Shown here: positions 11,052-17,987 of the stretch, in pieces | How the letters are laid out: the number at the start of each line of letters is the position of its first letter | Numbering within the stretch: the first letter of the stretch is position 1 | Virus record (IMG/VR): IMGVR_UViG_3300034284_001753 | Coordinates: 1 to 38,485 of that record | DNA from: a virus | DNA: 38,485 bases | Reading direction: 5' to 3' (one strand) | The notes under the pieces: generated by a model | What the model was told of the DNA's origin: nothing | Database searches by the model: none | Seen by the model: the letters and a program-made list of their open reading frames with translations, nothing else | Translations under genes and position numbers: made by a program

Positions 11052-11313
11052 ACTGAATCTTGCCCTCAAAGTATGCTTTTTTAATCTTCTCCGGCACGAT
11101 CTCAAGTTCTCTAGCCACATCATCGAAATTTAAATCCAATACTTTACAAAGGCAACGTAAAAATGCTTCGTCCTGACTTTTTGTGCGTCGGTCTTCGATA
11201 AAAAGAATTTTGTGACCCGATCCTGAAAAACCATAGTCTTTCATCAAATCAAGAACATGACCTCTTGACCAACCCAACGATTCCCTGCGACTTCTTAAAA
11301 GCGTTTTGTGCAT
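11035..11313 (-). CDS. XRE-like HTH protein, 92 aa
   Basis: Residues 4-70 fit the Cro/C1-type fold: LRSRRESLGWSRGHVLDLM supplies helices 1-2, then KILFIEDRRTKSQ and a helix with FLRCLCKVLDLNFDDVAREL. It is less canonical than the 63-aa regulator at 2634 because an insertion (DYGFSGSGH) stands between helices 2 and 3. The start follows AAAGGATGTT. It is transcribed away from the promoter at 11330-11359, a layout typical of a regulator controlling its neighbour. Target unknown. Confidence 0.65.
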   Translation of the reverse strand: MHKTLLRSRRESLGWSRGHVLDLMKDYGFSGSGHKILFIEDRRTKSQDEAFLRCLCKVLDLNFDDVARELEIVPEKIKKAYFEGKIQYEEGH

Positions 11314-11329
11314 AACATCCTTTTTCTTC

Positions 11330-11359
11330 TTGACTTAGTCTTTGTCTATTTGGTATGTA
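11330..11359 (+). promoter_or_regulatory. Rightward promoter beside HTH gene
   Basis: TTGACT (11330-11335) with TATGTA at 11354-11359 (18-bp spacer; GTATGT at 17 bp). It drives the small-gene cluster from 11393 and lies directly upstream of the divergent HTH gene. Confidence 0.6.
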
Positions 11360-11392
11360 TATCACACACCCACACAAAAAGAAAGTGTTTTT

Positions 11393-11626
11393 ATGATTGC
11401 AAAATTAAAGTCTGAGTTCGTGTTTAAGAGCTTTCCCTTTGAGGTTGACGAAATTAGTGATGAAGAGGTAACCCAGTACCTTAACAAGGCTGCCAGTGAG
11501 GGATGGTCTTTATACAGTACGAATCTTGCTCTTGATTCTGACCGCGTTGTTCAGACGTTTGTTCACAAGAAGCGCAAAAAGGATCAAAAAGAAGACTCTT
11601 TGGTGGACACGTTTGGCACTCATTGA
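11393..11626 (+). CDS. Hypothetical protein, 77 aa
   Basis: ATG at 11393 is preceded by AAAGAAAG; the frame continues upstream to 11342, but that lies in the promoter. The sequence has an IAKLKSEFVFKSFPFEVDEI front, an acidic loop, and LNKAASEGWSLYSTNLALDS followed by a basic tail. The SEGWSLYS pattern resembles small DUF4177-like proteins (SEGWELVS) that form alpha-beta sandwiches, but similarity is weak. First of four overlapping genes. Confidence 0.65.
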   Translation: MIAKLKSEFVFKSFPFEVDEISDEEVTQYLNKAASEGWSLYSTNLALDSDRVVQTFVHKKRKKDQKEDSLVDTFGTH

Positions 11627-11874
11627 TGATAAGGGATGAGAATTTTTTAGACGACGCTGAAGTGGATATTGATTTTAATGTCTTTCCCACAGCCAGTTTT
11701 GTCATCACGTTCCATCCCTTCCCAGACGAATCTGATGCCCATTTTGAATGCACCCTTGTGGATTTGATTTGGGAAGCGGTATCCCAAAGGATTGAAAACA
11801 AGGAAAACCCAAAAACAATCTCAAATTACCTGAGAATGTTAGCAAGCGAAATAGATGGGGCATGTGATGAGTAA
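11626..11874 (+). CDS. Hypothetical acidic protein, 82 aa
   Basis: ATG 11626 shares its A with the upstream TGA. The protein is strongly acidic at the front (DENFLDDAEVDIDFNVFP) and aromatic in the centre (SFVITFHPFPDESDAHFE), then a helical end with Asp/Glu. No membrane segment. Acidic, beta-front proteins can mimic DNA, but no family can be named. It overlaps the next gene by 8 bases. Confidence 0.65.
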   Translation: MIRDENFLDDAEVDIDFNVFPTASFVITFHPFPDESDAHFECTLVDLIWEAVSQRIENKENPKTISNYLRMLASEIDGACDE

Positions 11875-12064
11875 TGTATTTAAAATAAGATTGTCTTTTG
11901 GTGTGCTGCTTGTGTGTTTTTTTGCGTGGCTTTCTTTTACGGGACATTCGTTATTAAACAAAGATTATTTTGGCTTAATGTTTCCGTTCGTTATTGCTAT
12001 TCAATTTTTTCTTTTGGGCTATCAATTCCACGAAGAAAAGGCAGAAAAAAACAATGATTCTTAA
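11867..12064 (+). CDS. Two-helix membrane protein, 65 aa
   Basis: ATG 11867 overlaps the previous stop; an in-frame ATG at 11855 is deeper in that gene. Hydrophobic segments at about residues 10-26 and 34-52 are joined by a short loop (TGHSLLNKDYF). The basic/acidic C-terminus (HEEKAEKNNDS) would be cytoplasmic. It overlaps the next membrane gene by 11 bases. Role unknown. Confidence 0.65.
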   Translation: MSNVFKIRLSFGVLLVCFFAWLSFTGHSLLNKDYFGLMFPFVIAIQFFLLGYQFHEEKAEKNNDS

Positions 12065-12212
12065 AGCCGCCTGTTTTGTCTTGATTGTCACGGTGCTGGC
12101 TTTGGTGTCTCTGATTGTGCTGGACGATCAAAAGGTGTGTTTTGATTATGGTCGCCTCAAGGATAAAATGGTGTCTATGGTTGTGGATTCTGAAACGGTG
12201 CCTGTGGAATGA
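12054..12212 (+). CDS. Single-helix membrane protein, 52 aa
   Basis: ATG 12054 begins a protein with one hydrophobic helix (about residues 3-23, MILKAACFVLIVTVLALVSL) and a short charged domain containing CFDYGRLKDKM. A longer in-frame start at 11994 lies inside the previous gene. The stop overlaps the nuclease start as ATGA. It may be an inner-membrane peptide; no family is known to me. Confidence 0.6.
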   Translation: MILKAACFVLIVTVLALVSLIVLDDQKVCFDYGRLKDKMVSMVVDSETVPVE

Positions 12213-12592
12213 TCCGACTGCCAAAAGCCTTTTTTAAAGGCAAGAAGCTACCTAAAGCAGCTAAAGTCAAAAGCATTGAGGAATCCTCTGGCCTTGAGTG
12301 TAAATTCCTTTATCTCTGGGAAATGCTTTCAAAACACAAGCTGGAAAAGGAATACAAATTTCACCCAGTAAGAAAATGGCGGTTTGACTATGCCCACCCC
12401 AAAAGCAAAATAGCCATCGAGATTGAAGGCATTAACCCGCACAAAATGGGCCGTCACCAAACGCTTGTGGGATACTCAAAGGACTGTGAGAAATACAATC
12501 AAGCGCAGTTTATGGGCTGGAAAGTCTACCGCCTTACACAAGTCATGATAACCGAAGACTGGATTCTGTTTGTCAATAACCAGATAAAATAA
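12209..12592 (+). CDS. PD-(D/E)XK-like endonuclease (Vsr/DUF559 type)
   Basis: The motif RFDYAHPKSKIAIEIEG (residues 58-74) places Asp60, Glu71 and Glu73 in the arrangement of Vsr/DUF559-type nucleases, where one Asp and a Glu-x-Glu/Lys pair bind metal. GRH at 81-83 and the later GWKVYRLT (103-110) also match the family. The protein is basic and 127 residues long, close to a single nuclease domain. It lies upstream of the ERF annealing gene, so a role in recombination or DNA processing is plausible, as is cleavage of host DNA. The start is coupled to the previous stop (ATGA). Confidence 0.8.
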   Translation: MIRLPKAFFKGKKLPKAAKVKSIEESSGLECKFLYLWEMLSKHKLEKEYKFHPVRKWRFDYAHPKSKIAIEIEGINPHKMGRHQTLVGYSKDCEKYNQAQFMGWKVYRLTQVMITEDWILFVNNQIK

Positions 12593-12595
12593 ACG

Positions 12596-12624
12596 TTGAC
12601 TTAGTATCGCACTGTGTGTATTGT
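12596..12624 (+). promoter_or_regulatory. Promoter of recombination genes with perfect dyad
   Basis: TTGACT (12596-12601), 17-bp spacer, TATTGT (12619-12624). The 21-bp inverted repeat TGTGTGTA-TTGTT-TACACACA (12613-12633) covers the -10 and start site. The leader then has AACACAAAGGAACC before the next ATG. Confidence 0.8.
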
Positions 12625-12649
12625 TTACACACATCAACACAAAGGAACC

Positions 12650-12994
12650 ATGATTATGAAAAAAAAGCCAGCAATCAAAGAATTAGAACGGGATATACAA
12701 GAACAAGTGTTTTTATTGGGGGTTGAAAAATTATTTGATTTATTAGGCAAAACAAAAAAAATCTCTTCATTTGATTTGTTTGTATTGTTTTTCAAAAGAA
12801 AAATGCAATTCAATGTTTCTTGTGACAAGTATTCAATATGTAAACTAGGTATTCCATTGTCTGGTGAAACAAGCGAATTTGTTGATGATTTAATTGCTGT
12901 TTTTGAGAAACATAGAAAATTGATTTATTCTAAAGGCAGTAGAATTGAAATTCAGCATCACGCTTACATGGAAGCTTACATGGAAGGAAAATAA
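12650..12994 (+). CDS. Hypothetical protein, 114 aa
   Basis: ATG 12650 (or 12656) follows AAAGGAACC; a longer frame to 12614 would begin before the transcription start. The protein is basic at the front (MIMKKKPAIKE), then helical with IQEQVFLLGVEKLFDLL, an aromatic segment (FDLFVLFFKRKMQF), and a C-terminal EFVDDLIAVFEKHRKL. First gene of the recombination transcript, directly before ERF; it could be a partner of it, but no family is recognised. Confidence 0.68.
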   Translation: MIMKKKPAIKELERDIQEQVFLLGVEKLFDLLGKTKKISSFDLFVLFFKRKMQFNVSCDKYSICKLGIPLSGETSEFVDDLIAVFEKHRKLIYSKGSRIEIQHHAYMEAYMEGK

Positions 12995-12996
12995 CC

Positions 12997-13677
12997 ATGA
13001 ATATCTTGTACGAATTACAAAAAAACATCCATGCGCCAAAGGACAAAAAAAACACCTTTGGAAACTACAATTATAGGACCGCTGAGGGCATTCTTGCGGT
13101 GGCTAAGTCTGTGATGCCTGAGGGCGTAAGCATTGTGCTTAGTGACGATGTTATCGAGATTGGGGGGCATGTTTTTGTGAAGGCAAAAGCAACCTTAAAA
13201 TCAGGGAGTGACGTTATTGCTGAATCTTTTGGTTTTGCTGGGCATCCTTTGGATAAAAAAGGAATGGATTTTTCGCAAATCACGGGGGCTTCTTCGTCTT
13301 ATGCCCGTAAGTATGCTTTGCAAGGCTTGTTTGCCCTTGACGATAGTTCCGCTGACCCTGATGTTACCAACAAGCATGATAGCGCACCTACGGGCGGAAT
13401 GACGCCCAAGACAGACTATCGCAAGCCAGCACCGTCTTCTGGCGACACGGGAGATGGTCCTAAGCTGGCAAGCGATAAGCAAAAGGGCATGATCTCTATC
13501 CTTGGGAAAAAGCTGCCCCCAGATGTAACGACTAAAATCAAAGCAGACTTTAAAATTATGACCATAGATCAGTGGAATTCTATGACATCATTCACAGCGT
13601 CTAAAATTATTGAGGCTTTGCAAAATGCGGAAAAGTCGCCACAAGAACACGTTTTAGATGATGAAATTCCTTATTAG
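12997..13677 (+). CDS. erf: ERF-family single-strand annealing protein
   Basis: Residues 1-120 carry the ERF pattern: a helical start, FGNYNYRTAEGILAVAKSVM, a beta region, and the diagnostic SQITGASSSYARKYALQGLF (93-112) followed by ALDDSSADPD. Such proteins bind single-stranded DNA as rings and anneal complementary strands in phage recombination. A linker (about 125-155) leads to a C-terminal helical module (KLASDKQKGMISIL, then TASKIIEAL, 156-208) that is also present in the next gene. The last six residues, DDEIPY, closely resemble the acidic tip of bacterial SSB (DDDIPF), which in SSB recruits partner proteins. No other SSB or exonuclease is seen in the window. Confidence 0.9.
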   Translation: MNILYELQKNIHAPKDKKNTFGNYNYRTAEGILAVAKSVMPEGVSIVLSDDVIEIGGHVFVKAKATLKSGSDVIAESFGFAGHPLDKKGMDFSQITGASSSYARKYALQGLFALDDSSADPDVTNKHDSAPTGGMTPKTDYRKPAPSSGDTGDGPKLASDKQKGMISILGKKLPPDVTTKIKADFKIMTIDQWNSMTSFTASKIIEALQNAEKSPQEHVLDDEIPY

Positions 13678-13692
13678 AGTTGGAGAGTTTTT

Positions 13693-13998
13693 ATGAGTGA
13701 TTATTTAGCCACAGACAAACAAAAACGCTACATGGCGCATTTACTTTTTAAACTAAAAAGTGACGATAATGGGCTGTTTCCGTTTTTCTTACCTGAAATT
13801 ACAAAACAATTTAAAATTGTTGGCTGTGAAAATTTGGAAAATTGGCAAAACCTTACAAAGGATCAAGCATCAAGTATTATAGATTTCTTGATAAAACTGC
13901 CAGACAATAAGGGTGATACAGTGAACTTGATATTTTCTTTAATTGGTTACGAAGAGAATCGTCAAGAAAAATGCAGCCAAGCTATTTCAGGTTATTAG
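13693..13998 (+). CDS. Small protein like the ERF C-terminal module
   Basis: Start: GGAGAG at good spacing. The 101 residues begin MSDYLATDKQKRYMAHLL and end with a LTKDQASSIIDFLIKLP segment. This mirrors the C-terminal module of the ERF protein just upstream (LASDKQKGMISIL ... TASKIIEAL), so the two probably share an ancestor. Modules of this kind are found at the ends of several phage recombination proteins and may mediate protein contacts. It lies 15 bases after the ERF stop. Confidence 0.7.
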   Translation: MSDYLATDKQKRYMAHLLFKLKSDDNGLFPFFLPEITKQFKIVGCENLENWQNLTKDQASSIIDFLIKLPDNKGDTVNLIFSLIGYEENRQEKCSQAISGY

Positions 13999-14005
13999 AA
14001 ACAGT

Positions 14006-14034
14006 TTGAAAATCAAGAAAATGCTGTGTAAGGT
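14006..14034 (+). promoter_or_regulatory. Possible weak lysis-cassette promoter
   Basis: TTGAAA (14006-14011), 17-bp spacer, TAAGGT (14029-14034), in the gap before the lysis genes. Both hexamers are imperfect; the genes may simply be read from 12596. Confidence 0.25.
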
Positions 14035-14063
14035 GATGTAAAACCTGCCAAAGGAGAGATGAA

Positions 14064-14345
14064 GTGAGGTTCTTTTTTTCACTCTCTAAACCTAAAAAAC
14101 CCCAAATAAAGGAAGACCCTATGTCTGAAGTCCAACAACACTTGGCCGCTATTGAGGAAGTTTACAAAGTGGCTTCTTTTGATCTTGCTGCTATTGCTTT
14201 TCGTATTATTCGCAGCCCTGAAATTGTTGCTAAAATTACGAAAGTGGAAGGCGAACAACTGATTCTGTCTGCTCTTAATGACTTTCCTAACTTTCAAAAT
14301 CAAGTTCGCACCACTGTTGCACACGTGCAACAACGGGGAAACTAA
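14064..14345 (+). CDS. Lysis-cassette protein, 93 aa (two possible starts)
   Basis: GTG 14064 has AAAGGAG upstream; ATG 14121 has AAAGGAAGACCCT and gives 74 residues. The extra front segment is basic (RFFFSLSKPKKPQIKE). The shared part is soluble and helical (MSEVQQHLAAIEEVYKVASF, then FRIIRSPEIVAKITKVEG), with no clear transmembrane helix. It precedes the holin-like and lysozyme genes. Two ribosome-binding sites on one frame recall holin-antiholin pairs, but this protein lacks membrane helices, so the analogy is weak. Confidence 0.6.
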   Translation: MRFFFSLSKPKKPQIKEDPMSEVQQHLAAIEEVYKVASFDLAAIAFRIIRSPEIVAKITKVEGEQLILSALNDFPNFQNQVRTTVAHVQQRGN

Positions 14346-14356
14346 AGGCCCCTGTT

Positions 14357-14593
14357 GTGGATAACAGCAGCAACACAAATACCAAGTTGCTTGTGACGTT
14401 GCTTGGTATTGTTATCGCTACCATTGCGGGGGCTGGTCCGTATTTTTTGCAGACACAAGCCGCCATTGATAAAAACTTGGCCGTAATGGTAGCCTTGCAA
14501 CAAAAGTCTGAAAAAGACTTTGAAAAGCTGGAAGGTCGCTTGACCAACGTTGAAAACGCAATCCCTTCTTTAATTACCCAAGGTGATAAATGA
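14357..14593 (+). CDS. Small membrane protein of lysis cassette
   Basis: GTG at 14357 follows AAAGG. One N-terminal hydrophobic segment (about residues 11-31, ending PYFL) precedes a coiled-coil-like region (AAIDKNLAVMVALQQKSEKDFEKLEGRLTN split over 36-68). This is the topology of XhlA-like proteins and of some i-spanins and type-II holin partners. It overlaps the lysozyme start by 4 bases, so it belongs to the lysis operon. A role as accessory holin or spanin is inferred. Confidence 0.68.
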   Translation: MDNSSNTNTKLLVTLLGIVIATIAGAGPYFLQTQAAIDKNLAVMVALQQKSEKDFEKLEGRLTNVENAIPSLITQGDK

Positions 14594-15057
14594 TGCTTTC
14601 TCTTTCTCAGGACGGAATCCGATTGATCCATGCTTTTGAAGGTTGCCGATTAAGAGCATACGATGATGGGGCAAAGTATCCCACTATCGGATGGGGGCAC
14701 AGAATATGGCCAGAGGAAACAGAGCGTTTTAAAAATGGTCTTACCCAAGAAGAGGCAGACGCACTTTTTTTGGTAGATAAAAAAAAAGCAGAAAACCACA
14801 TCCACGATTTGGTCCATTTTCCCCTAAACCAAAACCAGTTTGATGCTATGGTTTCTTTTGTTTTCAACCTTGGGAGAGGGAAAGTTTCTAGTTCAACCAT
14901 ACGCCGCCTGTTGAACGAAGGCAGAATACAAGAAGCATCCGCAGAATTTAAACGATGGATTTATATCAAGGGTCAACCTTCTAACGGCCTTCGCAGACGC
15001 AGACAGGCGGAATCTTTGATGTTTTTAGGCAATGAAGGATGGAAAGAGTTATTATGA
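14590..15057 (+). CDS. Endolysin, GH24 phage lysozyme
   Basis: T4-type lysozyme that cuts the beta-1,4 bond between MurNAc and GlcNAc in peptidoglycan. The catalytic triad is in place: Glu17 in FEGCRLRAYDD, Asp26 nine residues on, and Thr32 in PTIGWGH. Further family signals are DAMVSFVFNLG and SSTIRRLLNEG in the second half, and FKRWIYIKG. At 155 residues it has normal length and no signal or SAR segment, so it needs the holin to leave the cytoplasm. Overlapping starts with both neighbours mark a tight lysis cassette. Confidence 0.95.
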   Translation: MMLSLSQDGIRLIHAFEGCRLRAYDDGAKYPTIGWGHRIWPEETERFKNGLTQEEADALFLVDKKKAENHIHDLVHFPLNQNQFDAMVSFVFNLGRGKVSSSTIRRLLNEGRIQEASAEFKRWIYIKGQPSNGLRRRRQAESLMFLGNEGWKELL

Positions 15058-15356
15058 AAAACCTAACCATTTACCAAAATGTGTTTGAAAACCTCAAAGG
15101 GGAAACAAACGCGCACTGGTTATGCGTGGCATTGATTGATAAATTAAACAATACGCATGATTTTTTGCTTGAGATTGCTCGTACTATGCAGAGAAACGTA
15201 GATGACGTGGATCAGGAAAAAAGGGAAAGTCTCGAAGAGATTATAGATTTTGCGGATGATCTCGCTGAACATATCCGTATTGAACAATACAGACATATTG
15301 ATAAAATGAGAGAGTTTTCAGGGTTAAGGGAATACGGGAAAGGCATGAAACTATGA
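15054..15356 (+). CDS. Hypothetical lysis-cassette protein, 100 aa
   Basis: ATG 15054 overlaps the lysozyme stop; ATG 15039 is also possible. Charged and helical throughout (NLTIYQNVFENLKGETNAHW, then QEKRESLEEIIDFADDLAEH), with no clear membrane segment or lipobox. Its place between lysozyme and holin suggests a role in lysis timing or as an antiholin-like partner, but the sequence itself gives no family. The stop overlaps the holin start (ATGA). Confidence 0.62.
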   Translation: MKNLTIYQNVFENLKGETNAHWLCVALIDKLNNTHDFLLEIARTMQRNVDDVDQEKRESLEEIIDFADDLAEHIRIEQYRHIDKMREFSGLREYGKGMKL

Positions 15357-15868
15357 GTACATGGAAGGACGTAGGCGCATGGCTAAGCAGAAACGGCACG
15401 GAAGGCGCAAACCTTGTCGGTTCACTTTTAACTGGAAACCTTGGAAATGCTGTAGAGGCTGGCGTAAAGCTGGTTTCAGGGGCAACACACTATGCAACGC
15501 CTGACCAAGCACTATCCGTCCTGCAAAACGATCCACAGGCTCTAGAACGGCTTAAAAAGATGGCTTATGAGAATGAAGCCTCTATTCGCTCTCACCTGCT
15601 GGAAATGGAACGCATCCGGCTACAGGATGCCCAACTAGAGCAAAAGGAAACGCAAGACACCATTAGAGCAGGGGACAAAGCAGATGATATTTTTGTGCGC
15701 TCTACCCGCCCTGGTATGGCGTGGCTAGGACTATTAGGAAGCATCGCCTATGTTATTCTTATGCCCAGCCCCAACGAAAAGGTATTTGATGGGCTTATGA
15801 TGCTGCCCTACATTTACATGGGGCTAAGAACATTTGATAAGCTTTCGGCATTGCGATCAAAGGCATAA
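15353..15868 (+). CDS. Holin, 3TM gene-transfer-release family
   Basis: The pattern fits the 3TM holin family used by gene transfer agents and related phages (PF11351). A weakly hydrophobic N-terminal stretch (LVGSLLTGNLGNAVEAGVKL, about 21-42) precedes a charged helix (about 50-110), then RSTRPGMAWLGLLGS, typical of the family, leads into two membrane helices (about 121-137 and 146-160). It would form lesions in the inner membrane that release the lysozyme. Last gene of the rightward lysis cassette, converging with the late operon. Confidence 0.85.
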   Translation: MSTWKDVGAWLSRNGTEGANLVGSLLTGNLGNAVEAGVKLVSGATHYATPDQALSVLQNDPQALERLKKMAYENEASIRSHLLEMERIRLQDAQLEQKETQDTIRAGDKADDIFVRSTRPGMAWLGLLGSIAYVILMPSPNEKVFDGLMMLPYIYMGLRTFDKLSALRSKA

Positions 15869-15881
15869 TTAACAGCCTTTG
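15858..15881. terminator. Possible convergent terminator hairpin
   Basis: CAAAGGC (15858-15864) pairs with GCCTTTG (15875-15881), loop of 10. It spans both convergent stop codons. The T-rich run on the plus strand starts only after GCCGCCGC, so termination strength is doubtful. Confidence 0.35.
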
Positions 15882-15910
15882 CCGCCGCTTTTTCCTTTTT
15901 TCTTTTTCAT
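15869..15910 (-). CDS. Tiny Lys/Gly peptide, 13 aa
   Basis: On the minus strand AAAGGAG stands five bases before ATG (15910), followed by 13 codons: MKKKKGKSGGKGC, then TAA. It has a near-perfect Shine-Dalgarno and sits right after the last tail gene. Lys/Gly peptides of this type occur at ends of phage structural operons and are hard to call. It could also be chance; proteomics would decide. Confidence 0.4.
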   Translation of the reverse strand: MKKKKGKSGGKGC

Positions 15911-15920
15911 AAAAACTCCT

Positions 15921-16529
15921 TTAATTCCAGTCTACGGTTGGGGCATTTCTATCCCCTGTGGGAGACGTTGATGCTTGTGCAAATACGGTTGTACCATCCA
16001 GTTTATAAATTGTCACGTCACCCGTTGTTTCGTTGACGTTGACTTTGGCCAGTTGCGTTCTTGCCACACCTTTGAGCATTTGACTTGATGTGATGGCGTT
16101 TTCCATTGTGTAATTCCAAACAGCATCCGCGTTTTGCGCTGCTGTGGGGACAGAGCCACCTTCTGTTACGATTGTGGAAGCGGCGGATTGAATTAAGAGG
16201 GTTTGGACTCCGGCGGTGTAGGCGATGGGGTCTCCGCTTGGTCCTCCGACAAGGTTTCCACCTGAGACTCGGGCGACGTAGTTTCCTGCTGGGAATTGAA
16301 GTTGCCAAGACCCCAATAGTTCGACGGTGATACCGACTTGCACCCCGGGTCCGAGCACATTAAGTCCGGAACCTGATCCAATTCTTTCATAAAGAATACC
16401 CTCTTCTGTGGCTTGAGCTTCTTTTATAGCATCATACAAAAGAATGCAATCAATGTTTACCGATCCCACGTCAACATCAATTTTTGATGTGGCAAAATCA
16501 AAGGTAAACGGAGACACATAATAGGTCAT
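15921..16529 (-). CDS. Hypothetical tail-associated protein, 202 aa
   Basis: The protein is beta-rich and low in charge, starting MTYYVSPFTFDFATSKIDVD. It has a Gly/Ser/Thr-rich centre (NYVARVSGGNLVGGPSGDPI) and a C-terminus recalling tail appendage proteins (DVTIYKLDGTTVFAQA). The segment NADAVWNYTMENAITSSQML is also found in phage tail-decoration proteins. It overlaps nothing and begins 3 bases after the previous stop. Likely a virion or appendage protein at the end of the tail block. Confidence 0.72.
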   Translation of the reverse strand: MTYYVSPFTFDFATSKIDVDVGSVNIDCILLYDAIKEAQATEEGILYERIGSGSGLNVLGPGVQVGITVELLGSWQLQFPAGNYVARVSGGNLVGGPSGDPIAYTAGVQTLLIQSAASTIVTEGGSVPTAAQNADAVWNYTMENAITSSQMLKGVARTQLAKVNVNETTGDVTIYKLDGTTVFAQASTSPTGDRNAPTVDWN

Positions 16530-16532
16530 GGA

Positions 16533-17975
16533 TTACACGTCACTGTTTCGGCTTGCGTTCACACTTGCTCCAGCGTTGGTCACAGATAACGTGGTAGAGA
16601 AAGGCACAATCGGCGATACGCCACTTCCATTTCTTACATCCACGCGGGCATTAAAGTTAGAGGCATAAATAAACGTCACGCTTTCCGATGATCCCGTTGC
16701 AGCCCTGTCAATATAAGGCACAAACACATCATCCGCCGTGACAATGTTACTGGCTAAAGCAGGCGAAAGACCCGTAAAGGTTTTGGTGCCCGCATTAAAG
16801 GCAGTGTAGGTGTAACGAAGGTTTTTAATGCGAATCACGCCGCTGGCTGGGGTATCGGTTTTAATGCTTTCCACCACCTGCAATGACGTTGCCCCTGCGC
16901 TGGCCGCAACGGGGGTGTATTCATCTTTTAATAAGGCCCCTGATCCATTATCACGCGCCACCAAAACACGATCCCCTGACACCAAGTTTCCAACAGTAAC
17001 ACCAATAAGCGTTGGCGGTACCTGCGTTGTGCCATCATGGGCAATCAACTGATACTTGGTACTCTCCGCAGGCAAAACACCCGTCAACCACCACCCTTGA
17101 GCCACAAAGAACGTACCCCCCGCGAAGGTTCCAAAAGGGGCAGCAGGAATTTCCGTGTAAGCTGCGTTTAAAAGCCTATATCGCCACCCTGGGATACTGT
17201 TAAGCGTGGCTGCGCTGCTTTCTCTGGTTAAGTATTGCAAATACTGATACGCCTCTTGCAGGGTACAGGAACTGGTTAAAGCAATGGTGCCTTTATAGAG
17301 CTTTGATCCATTTCCGTTGGCTAAATCTTGGTTGGTATCCCCAAACGTTACCGTGACCTTGCTGGATAAGGCCGCCGCGCTGGCCTCAGAAAGCACAATG
17401 TTGGAATCAAGGGACGTTGACAAAGCCGCATTGCTTTCACCACCCGCTGACAGGTTCACGTCAAAGTGAGAATACGATTGTCCCCATTTTCTTGAAAACG
17501 CCGTCACGTTTCCGCTGTCAATCAATGATCCCGCTGTTTTGACTTTGACCAAAATCTGAATGTGTCCATCCGACCAAAATTTAGTCAGTTTGTTGCCACT
17601 TTGCACTACATACACAGGCGATGCCGCCACAATACCACCGATGGTTTTTAGGCCAGAGTATTGAACGTTTGCACTGTCTTGCTTAATAGAGCCAAAATTG
17701 ACAAATTGCGCCGCCGTATCATCCAAATTGAATATAATGGAACCACTGGTCAAAAGGTTAAGACGTGAAGCCACAGCAGCATCCCGAGGACCATCCAAAC
17801 GTGATGGGTTAGGGGCTAAAATATCCACAAGGTCATTGCCAGTAGCAGATGGATCATCCGCTAAACCCTGAAGCCACGCGTGTAAAGCCAACACCGAATA
17901 AACGGTTGTGCTGGCCCCAGCTTGGCGACGAATGTCACCTGTGGCACTAATTTGGAAATCGTCCTGAATAGCCAT
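16533..17975 (-). CDS. Phage tail appendage protein, 480 aa
   Basis: Beta-rich, with few Cys and many Ser/Thr/Ala/Gly. It opens with MAIQDDFQISATGDIRRQAG and has the ALHAWLQGLADDPSATGNDL segment seen in tail-appendage proteins of alphaproteobacterial phages. Later segments repeat similar short beta motifs (LVSGDRVLVARDNGSGALLK; TFTGLSPALAS), and a beta-sandwich-like end closes the protein. It follows the tailspike gene by 12 bases, so it is probably another virion surface protein. The exact role is not readable from sequence. Confidence 0.78.
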   Translation of the reverse strand: MAIQDDFQISATGDIRRQAGASTTVYSVLALHAWLQGLADDPSATGNDLVDILAPNPSRLDGPRDAAVASRLNLLTSGSIIFNLDDTAAQFVNFGSIKQDSANVQYSGLKTIGGIVAASPVYVVQSGNKLTKFWSDGHIQILVKVKTAGSLIDSGNVTAFSRKWGQSYSHFDVNLSAGGESNAALSTSLDSNIVLSEASAAALSSKVTVTFGDTNQDLANGNGSKLYKGTIALTSSCTLQEAYQYLQYLTRESSAATLNSIPGWRYRLLNAAYTEIPAAPFGTFAGGTFFVAQGWWLTGVLPAESTKYQLIAHDGTTQVPPTLIGVTVGNLVSGDRVLVARDNGSGALLKDEYTPVAASAGATSLQVVESIKTDTPASGVIRIKNLRYTYTAFNAGTKTFTGLSPALASNIVTADDVFVPYIDRAATGSSESVTFIYASNFNARVDVRNGSGVSPIVPFSTTLSVTNAGASVNASRNSDV

Positions 17976-17987
17976 AATTATAGTCCT

